Shown one piece after another: positions 1 through 5,132 of a DNA stretch of 6,878 bases; position 1 is the first letter of the stretch, and each line of letters opens with the position of its first letter. A model generated the notes under the pieces. It did not search any database, was not told where the DNA came from, and worked only from the letters and a program-made list of their open reading frames with translations. A program made the translations under genes and the position numbers. The stretch is from Bacteroidota bacterium (lineage in GTDB: Bacteria; Bacteroidota; Bacteroidia; Flavobacteriales; Flavobacteriaceae): assembly GCA_024280815.1 (NCBI GenBank), contig JAJRPL010000480.1, positions 1 through 6,878 on the forward strand. Reading direction: 5' to 3'.

Positions 1-1
1 A

Positions 2-856
2 AAACCACCAGATTTAAACAGATTACTCAATGCTGTACGTAATGCGTTGGATAAAAAAGATTTAGTAGTAGAAAATAAAAAACTTAAGAAAAAAGTAAGT
101 AAAAATTATGAAATGATTGGCGAAAGTAAAGCCATTCACCACATTAAAGAAATCATAGAAAAAGTTGCTGTTACAGATGCTAGAGTATTAATAACTGGTG
201 CAAACGGAACAGGTAAAGAATTGGTAGCACATTGGTTACATGAAAAAAGTGAACGAGCCAAATTTCCTATGATAGAAGTGAATTGTGCAGCAATTCCGTC
301 AGAATTGATAGAAAGTGAGCTGTTCGGTCATGTAAAAGGATCGTTTACAGGTGCAAATAAAGACAGAGCAGGTAAATTTGAGGCTGCGAATGGTGGCACT
401 ATATTTTTAGATGAAATAGGCGATATGAGTCTGTCAGCTCAAGCAAAAGTGTTGCGTGCCTTGCAAGAAAACAAAATTAGTAGGGTAGGGAGTGACAAAG
501 ATATAAAAGTAAATGTTCGTGTGGTTGCAGCGACCAATAAAAATCTGAAAAAAGAAATAGCTGAAGGTAATTTTAGAGAAGATTTATACCACAGACTGGC
601 AGTTATTTTAATTGAAGTACCAGCCTTAAATGATAGACGTGATGATATCCCCTTATTGATTAATTATTTTGCAGAAAAAATTGCGAAAGAACAAGGCACA
701 GCTACAAAGTCTTTTTCTGAAAATGCTATTAAAAAATTACAAGAATACGACTGGACAGGTAATATTCGAGAACTACGTAATGTGATAGAACGGTTAATTA
801 TTTTAGGTAGCGACGAGGTCTCTGAAGACGATGTAAAGTTGTTTGCTAGTAAGTAA
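2..856 (+). CDS. NtrC-family sigma-54-dependent response regulator, 3' part, lacking a DNA-binding domain
   Basis: Partial gene open at the left edge; 284 residues are visible. The reading frame begins with Lys-Pro-Pro, which fits the conserved Lys-Pro near the end of a response-regulator receiver domain, so the phosphorylated Asp lies outside the window. A Lys-rich linker (about residues 17-36) leads into an AAA+ sigma-54 interaction domain. It has Walker A GANGTGKE (66-73), a GSFTGA loop that contacts sigma-54 (113-118; the usual form is GAFTGA), Walker B ending FLDEIG (135-140), arginines in FREDLYHRL (191-199) and sensor II GNIRELRN (253-260). The protein stops about 24 residues after sensor II. 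The Fis-type helix-turn-helix normal for NtrC is absent, as in FlgR-like activators that work from solution. The TTG at 47 is internal, not a start. Known of the family: ATP hydrolysis remodels sigma-54 RNA polymerase for open-complex formation. Target genes are not evident here. The gene converges on the acylation pair. Confidence 0.93.
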   Translation, partial: KPPDLNRLLNAVRNALDKKDLVVENKKLKKKVSKNYEMIGESKAIHHIKEIIEKVAVTDARVLITGANGTGKELVAHWLHEKSERAKFPMIEVNCAAIPSELIESELFGHVKGSFTGANKDRAGKFEAANGGTIFLDEIGDMSLSAQAKVLRALQENKISRVGSDKDIKVNVRVVAATNKNLKKEIAEGNFREDLYHRLAVILIEVPALNDRRDDIPLLINYFAEKIAKEQGTATKSFSENAIKKLQEYDWTGNIRELRNVIERLIILGSDEVSEDDVKLFASK

Positions 857-862
857 GGAAGT

Positions 863-1002
863 GTTCGTTTATCGGTTTGGCTATGTGTAGTTTGGGATTT
901 TGAAACGATTAACTTTCAGTTTACCACTAATTTTATTTAATGCTATAAACTTAAATATTAGCATATTACCCAAATTACGTATAGCCTTTGTTGTGCGTTC
1001 GT
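863..1002 (+). repeat. Structured intergenic element: 18-bp closing stem enclosing two hairpins
   Basis: Arms 879-896 (GGCTATGTGTAGTTTGGG) and 969-986 (CCCAAATTACGTATAGCC) pair over all 18 positions. Fifteen are Watson-Crick pairs and the other three are G-T (G-U in RNA). Because all three exceptions are wobbles only on the + strand, a + strand RNA or single-stranded + DNA folds better than its complement. Inside the stem are hairpin TGAAA/TTTCA (901-905 with 914-918) and a longer one: CTAAT (927-931) with ATTAG (957-961), then ATTTAA (935-940) with TTAAAT (951-956), giving 11 pairs, a TTT bulge and a 10-nt loop. The result is a three-way-junction-like fold. A direct GTTCGT repeat brackets it at 863-868 and 997-1002. 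It fills the gap between two convergent genes, so a terminator role is possible, but no strong T tract follows. A dispersed repeat or structured RNA is equally possible. Confidence 0.6.
990..998 (+). repeat. GTTGTGCGT boundary motif, left copy
   Basis: This 9-mer lies just outside the closing stem of the folded element and 7 bases from the stop codon of the SGNH-like gene. An exact inverted copy is at 3637-3645, just upstream of the acylation pair. Nine bases alone are weak; the placement at both edges of one two-gene unit is what makes it notable. Confidence 0.4.
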
Positions 1003-1004
1003 AT

Positions 1005-2132
1005 TTATTCATATTTATAAATGATATATCTATTTTTCTTATTATTCTTATCATTTTCTATTTTTTTAACATTTGTAACATCATTTAGAATAGAGTTATT
1101 TTTCAACATATCAATTAGAATATTAGAATAAACAACTTCACCACCGTGAAAACCATCAATAAATTCTTTATCGGTTGAATTACATTGAATGGCAGATAGA
1201 TAATTGTAAAATTCATAATCATATTTTTTAAATATAGGAATGATCTTTTCCGATATATTATTAAGATAATTATAATTATTCGATTTTTGCATCTTTACAT
1301 AAACAGAATGAGCAAATGGTGGAATAAAACCTACAACTATTATATTGTTTAATCTGCAATATGATAATAATTCATTTAATTCTTTAAGTGCTATTTGATT
1401 AACATTATTCCCATATTCAAATCTTCTGTTTCCATTCATTATTCTGTTAAATGTATCATTAAACTCAAAATCATTTGCAGATTTATCATTGATTATTAAT
1501 TTATGAATTTGTGTACCATAATAAATACTACCATCATTTCTAAACCCCTTATTATTAACAACACTATTTAATCCTATTCTGGTTTCAGGGTGGGTATAAA
1601 TAATATCTAAACTGTATTTACCTTTGATTATATCTTTATAAACAGAAATATAAGTGTTGAATTTAGGTGTTTCAGAAAAACTTTTTTCCCAATAATCTTT
1701 TGCTTTTAAACTATTACCATTATTCCAATTAAAATTAAACATCCATTGGTCTAACCCAATTATCAGGTATTTAGGATATTTATCCTTGGGAATTGATTGT
1801 AAAAATGTCTTAAAATCGCTAATTTTAGAGATTGTATATCCGGCATTATAAAATGATTTTTTGAACATTTCTTTTCTGAACTGTAACACTCTCGAAGAAC
1901 CCAAAGACCAAATTTCATATTTAGGATTTTCAATTAAATTTATCCATTTTAAATATCCATAATTTTTTTCATTATAAGCATACCCAATTAAATATTTACT
2001 TTTGTTTTTAACAATAAGTTTAATATCTGTGAAATTTTCTCCTGTTACTTTTAAGATTACAATTGGAATAATGAAAAAAACAACTATTGGAATAGAAAAA
2101 AATAATACTTTTAGTAAAAAATTCTTAATCAT
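1005..2132 (-). CDS. SGNH/DltD-like membrane-anchored protein, likely partner of the MBOAT O-acyltransferase
   Basis: The 375-residue protein opens with Lys then a long hydrophobic stretch (about residues 5-28), fitting a signal anchor with the rest outside the inner membrane. It shows two SGNH hallmarks: GSSR at 78-81, in the place of the GDS nucleophile block (Ser80 the likely nucleophile), and DGFH at 326-329, the DxxH block supplying Asp and His. GLDQWMFN (126-133) follows a beta strand as in DltD/AlgX-like proteins. Known of such pairs: an MBOAT protein passes acyl groups across the membrane and an SGNH partner transfers them to a glycan. Substrate and acyl group cannot be read here. ATG 2132 follows the MBOAT stop by 8 bp, with AGGGA overlapping that stop, so the genes are translationally close. 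The protein is Asn-rich (about 46 of 375), with a low-complexity Asn/Lys tail. It could instead be a non-catalytic DltD-like carrier. Confidence 0.78.
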   Translation of the reverse strand: MIKNFLLKVLFFSIPIVVFFIIPIVILKVTGENFTDIKLIVKNKSKYLIGYAYNEKNYGYLKWINLIENPKYEIWSLGSSRVLQFRKEMFKKSFYNAGYTISKISDFKTFLQSIPKDKYPKYLIIGLDQWMFNFNWNNGNSLKAKDYWEKSFSETPKFNTYISVYKDIIKGKYSLDIIYTHPETRIGLNSVVNNKGFRNDGSIYYGTQIHKLIINDKSANDFEFNDTFNRIMNGNRRFEYGNNVNQIALKELNELLSYCRLNNIIVVGFIPPFAHSVYVKMQKSNNYNYLNNISEKIIPIFKKYDYEFYNYLSAIQCNSTDKEFIDGFHGGEVVYSNILIDMLKNNSILNDVTNVKKIENDKNNKKNRYIIYKYE

Positions 2133-2140
2133 AATAATCC

Positions 2141-3588
2141 CTAAAATTGAAAATAAATAAATTGTTGTTGTTCACCCATAAATAAAAATATTGCCAAAAC
2201 TATCGAATAGTAAAAAGCATATCTTATTGGTTTTTTCCAACTTAACCCAAGTTTAGCTATTGCAAATTGTTCGTTTCTACCTGTCCATTCTACGATTACG
2301 AAAATCATTATTAAAATGATAGTTTCTAAACCGTGTATCATTCCGTGAAATTGAGGAATAGAAATTATAGATTTTGAAAAAATGGTTGATAAATAACTTA
2401 AAGCGTGACTAATATTTTCTGCTCTAAAAAACACCCAAGCCAAAACTGTCAATCCAAATGTTATTCCCATTTGAAAAAACTCTTTAAATGAAGGTAAGTA
2501 TCTTCCTTCGGCAACCGTATCAGTATTTACTCTGTTTTTCCCAAGTAAAAGTAGAGGCATACAATACAAAGCATTCAATGCACCCCAAACAATGAAAGTC
2601 CAATTTGCACCGTGCCAAAAGCCACTTACTACGAATATTATAAATGTATTTCTAACTTTTATCCAAGTATTCCCACGACTACCACCCAAAGGAATATATA
2701 GATAATCTCTAAACCAAGTGGATAAAGAAATATGCCATCTTCTCCAAAATTCTGCAATATCTCTTGAAAAATATGGGAAGTTAAAGTTTTGCATTAAATT
2801 AAAACCGAATAGTCTTGATGTTCCAATTGCGATATCAGAATAACCCGAAAAATCTCCATAGATTTGGAATGTAAAGAATAACGCACCTAAAACTAATGTA
2901 CTTCCGGAATAATCGGCTGAATTATTAAATATCTCATTAGCTAACTGTGCTGCATTATCGGCAATTACAATTTTCTTGAATAATCCCCACAATATCTGTC
3001 TTAATCCATCTACTGCTTTGTTATATTCAAAAGTTCTTTTTTTGTAAAACTGCGGCAATAAATTAGTTGCTCTTTCAATTGGACCAGCAACCAATTGAGG
3101 AAAGAAACTTACAAATGCCGTAAAGGCGATAAAGTCTTTTGTTGGTTCAAGTTTCTTTCTATAAACATCAATTGTGTAACTAAGCGTTTGAAAAGTATAA
3201 AAACTAATCCCTACTGGTAAAATAATATTCAATCCTTGTGGATTTATTGGGTGTCCAAAGAAACTAAATGCTTCTACAAAATTGTCCAAAAAGAAGTTGT
3301 AATATTTGAAAAAAACAAGAAAACCAAGATTAACAACTAAACTTGTCCAAAGTAGTATCTTTCTTTTGGTTTGGTTTTCTTCATTTGATAATTTTCGACC
3401 GATTGTATAATCGACTAATGTGCTAAATAAAATTAGAGATAAAAATCGCCAATCCCACCAGCCATAAAACACATAACTTGCAACAACTATCAGAAAGTTT
3501 TGAAATTTTAAATTTTTATTCACAAAAACCAATAAATAAAAAATACTATTGGTAAAAATATTGCAAAATCTATTGAGTTAAAAAGCAT
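2141..3588 (-). CDS. AlgI-like MBOAT O-acyltransferase, apparently frameshifted near the start
   Basis: Polytopic inner-membrane acyltransferase of the AlgI/PatA/DltB (MBOAT) family, which passes activated acyl groups to the outside for O-acylation of an exported polymer. The intact frame, 463 codons from a TTG at 3532, has many hydrophobic segments, the YVFYGWWDWRF block (20-30), LPVGISFYTFQTLSY (105-119), FFPQLVAGPIER (143-154), EFWRRWHISLSTWFRDYLYIP (261-281), SGFWHGANW with the invariant catalytic His307 (303-311), and the typical QFIYFQF ending. That frame lacks the usual family N-terminus. ATG 3588, with AAGGA 7 bases upstream, begins MLFNSIDFAIFLPIVFFIYW, a textbook AlgI start, but this frame hits TGA at 3520-3522. 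Adding one T to the T5 run at 3524-3528 joins the frames into a normal-length 482-residue protein. So it is a fresh pseudogene, a phase-variable gene or a sequencing error. First gene of the pair; no promoter is convincing. Confidence 0.88.
3521..3530 (-). other. Frameshift site in a T5 run of the MBOAT gene
   Basis: On the - strand the bases read GGTTTTTGTG. The frame from ATG 3588 runs TAT TGG TTT TTG TGA and stops after 22 residues. The downstream frame is -1 relative to it. Six T's instead of five would give Tyr-Trp-Phe-Phe-Val-Asn-Lys and keep the family's usual spacing. The heptamer G TTT TTG is not a classical X XXY YYZ slippery site, since the first base is G. Confidence 0.75.
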
Positions 3589-3595
3589 TTATTAT

Positions 3596-3600
3596 TCCTT
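3596..3600 (-). promoter_or_regulatory. Shine-Dalgarno-like AAGGA for the ATG at 3588
   Basis: The - strand reads AAGGA, then seven bases, then ATG at 3588. A good ribosome site is notable in Bacteroidota, where many genes lack one. It supports 3588, not the TTG at 3532, as the original start of the MBOAT gene. Confidence 0.55.
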
Positions 3601-3603
3601 GTT

Positions 3604-3621
3604 TAATTTTCGTAATTTTCG
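3604..3621. repeat. Perfect 9-nt tandem duplication
   Basis: TAATTTTCG occurs twice in a row (3604-3612, 3613-3621) in the leader just upstream of the MBOAT ribosome site. It is too short to assign a role. It may be replication slippage, or it may alter promoter or leader spacing. Confidence 0.6.
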
Positions 3622-3636
3622 TTTTTATGATGTATT

Positions 3637-3645
3637 ACGCACAAC
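3637..3645 (-). repeat. GTTGTGCGT boundary motif, right copy (inverted)
   Basis: The + strand reads ACGCACAAC, the exact reverse complement of the motif at 990-998. Together the copies bracket 2,656 bp holding only the MBOAT and SGNH-like genes. This copy lies 49 bp upstream of the MBOAT start codon. Unlike the left copy, it has no adjacent 18-bp stem that I can see. Confidence 0.4.
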
Positions 3646-3677
3646 TGTGAAGCTAAAATGAGTTTCAATTTATATTT

Positions 3678-3728
3678 AGAGACTGATACCCGCCTGCGGG
3701 CGGGCGGGAACGAAGCTAGTCTTTTTTT
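3678..3728 (+). terminator. GC-rich hairpin followed by T7, possible terminator or dispersed repeat
   Basis: An outer stem AGAGACT (3678-3684) with AGTCTTT (3718-3724), including one G-T pair, encloses a strong inner hairpin CCCGCC (3689-3694), loop TGCG, GGCGGG (3699-3704). A further GGGC repeat unit follows, giving three GGG tracts. T7 at 3722-3728 follows on the + strand, the layout of an intrinsic terminator for + transcription. Both flanking genes, however, are on the - strand. Read on the - strand it lies 40 bp after the amidohydrolase stop but has A7 before it and only A/T-rich sequence after it, so any termination there would be weaker. Its base composition is strikingly unlike the AT-rich surroundings, which favours a dispersed repeat family. 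Confidence 0.45.
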
Positions 3729-3768
3729 ATGAGAAAGTCAAGTCTGATATAACGATTAATAAGTAGTG

Positions 3769-5079
3769 TTAATCTTGAGCGTATTTATCCATATAACGTT
3801 TGTACAACTTGGTTTGATGTGTCTCTAAACTAATTGCTCTACCATCAATAAAGGCATGAATTAATTTATTGGTACGCATGTCTAAAGCGTCACCTTCACT
3901 AATAAAGAGGGTGGCACTTTTACCAATTTCTAAAGTGCCGTATTTGTCATCTATACCTAAAATTTTTGCCGTATTTTCAGTAATTAGTTGTAAAGCCTTT
4001 TCTTTATCTAAACCTTGTCCTGCAACTTGCCCTGCATAAAAAGGTAAATTTCTACTGTTCATACGTTCCATTTGTCCACTATTTTCTAAGCCTACAAGGA
4101 TACCATTATTGGTTAAAATTTTAGGGAGTTTATAAGGTAAGTCATAATCGTCATCATCACTAAACGGTAAGCTATGGGTACGTCTTATCAATACCGGTAT
4201 ATTATGTTCTTTTAGTAAATCAATAGTGTTGTTAGAATGATAACCGCCAACTAAAACTACATGCTTTATTTTCATTTTTTTAGCAAAAAGTATTGCATCA
4301 ATAATTTGACGTGTAGCATTGGCATTAATGTATAATTTTTTAGAACCATCAAATAAGCCTAAAGTAGCTTCAAAAGGAATGTTTCTTATAGTTTTAGCAC
4401 CTAGTTGATAAGCTTTAGCACTTTCTAAAAAAGTTTTTATTTTAGCAACTTTTTTAGAGTATTCTTTATCAGGTGTAAAACCTTTTGGTTCACCCAACCA
4501 CCATTTGCCACGTTTAAAATAATCTGGCCAAGTTAGGTGAATACCATCATCTATTTTTAAGACAGCATCTTCCCAGTTCCAAGCATCTAATTGTACAACA
4601 GATGAGGTGCCCGAAATGGTGCCGCCTCTAGGTGTAATTTGAGCAAGTAACACACCATTTGGTCGCATACTTTCTACTATTTTTGATTCAGTATTATAGG
4701 CAATTAAACTTCTAATGTGCGGAATCATTTCGCCAATCTCATCTTGATCTCTAGTTGCACGTACCGCATCAATTTCGCCTAAACCCAACGTTGAGTTTGG
4801 TAAAATAAAGCCTGGATAAACGTGTTTTCCAGTAACATCAACCACTTTTTTGATGGTTTTAATTTCTGATTTATGAGTTGCATCTGTGACAATAGTGAGC
4901 TTCCCGTTTTCAAAAGCTATAATGCTGTTTTTAATGATTTTTCCATTGCCTAAATGAGCAGTTGCACCTACAAAAGCAATAGCTTCTGTTTGTTTGTCTG
5001 CTGGCGTTTGTTGTGCATTGCTTATCCCGTAAAGGAATACAAATACACATAGTAAAATATAGGTTTGTATGTTGTTCAT
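3769..5079 (-). CDS. Secreted amidohydrolase-like protein lacking the HxH metal motif
   Basis: The 436-residue protein has a clear signal peptide (hydrophobic core about 6-18, probable cleavage after SNA, residue 22), so it works in the periplasm or at the surface. The fold matches the amidohydrolase superfamily (imidazolonepropionase-like): an N-terminal beta part to about residue 90, a barrel, then the closing ENTAKILGIDDKYGTLEIGKSA segment (368-389). The metal-binding GxIDxHxH motif is instead GFILPNST (90-97): Asp to Leu and both His to Asn and Thr. The usual later His position may be Asn252 (NANATRQI), and the expected final catalytic Asp region reads GLENSG (330-335). Binuclear hydrolysis therefore looks lost; a binding, structural or partner role is inferred. 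It starts 53 bp after a larger relative with intact ligands on the same strand. No Shine-Dalgarno is visible before ATG 5079, normal for Bacteroidota. Confidence 0.88.
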   Translation of the reverse strand: MNNIQTYILLCVFVFLYGISNAQQTPADKQTEAIAFVGATAHLGNGKIIKNSIIAFENGKLTIVTDATHKSEIKTIKKVVDVTGKHVYPGFILPNSTLGLGEIDAVRATRDQDEIGEMIPHIRSLIAYNTESKIVESMRPNGVLLAQITPRGGTISGTSSVVQLDAWNWEDAVLKIDDGIHLTWPDYFKRGKWWLGEPKGFTPDKEYSKKVAKIKTFLESAKAYQLGAKTIRNIPFEATLGLFDGSKKLYINANATRQIIDAILFAKKMKIKHVVLVGGYHSNNTIDLLKEHNIPVLIRRTHSLPFSDDDDYDLPYKLPKILTNNGILVGLENSGQMERMNSRNLPFYAGQVAGQGLDKEKALQLITENTAKILGIDDKYGTLEIGKSATLFISEGDALDMRTNKLIHAFIDGRAISLETHQTKLYKRYMDKYAQD

Positions 5080-5132
5080 GTTGTAATTTTTATACTATTT
5101 ATTTTATAAAACTTCAGTATTCTAACTTCTAT

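Noticed and set aside
863..1002. Reading the element as an integron attC site
   Set aside because: GTTGTGCG resembles an attC R' box only loosely (GTTRRRY fails at the fifth base), no complementary RYYYAAC box pairs with it on the other side, and the fold is branched instead of one long imperfect hairpin. No integrase is visible.
900..1088. Open frame of 62 codons on the + strand
   Set aside because: It runs through the folded intergenic element and into the antisense of the SGNH-like gene. Its Ile/Phe-rich product is what AT-rich antisense sequence gives, and it has no ribosome site.
3518..3532. Programmed -1 ribosomal frameshifting in the MBOAT gene
   Set aside because: The heptamer G TTT TTG breaks the X XXY YYZ rule and I see no stable stem or pseudoknot just downstream. 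A one-base deletion or sequencing error is simpler.
3589..3660. Bacteroidota-type promoter (TTTG near -33, TAnnTTTG near -7) for the acylation pair
   Set aside because: No convincing -7 box at proper spacing could be found on the - strand.
3698..3708. G-quadruplex from the GGG tracts
   Set aside because: Only three GGG tracts are present, and the first two are better explained by pairing with the CCCGCC arm.
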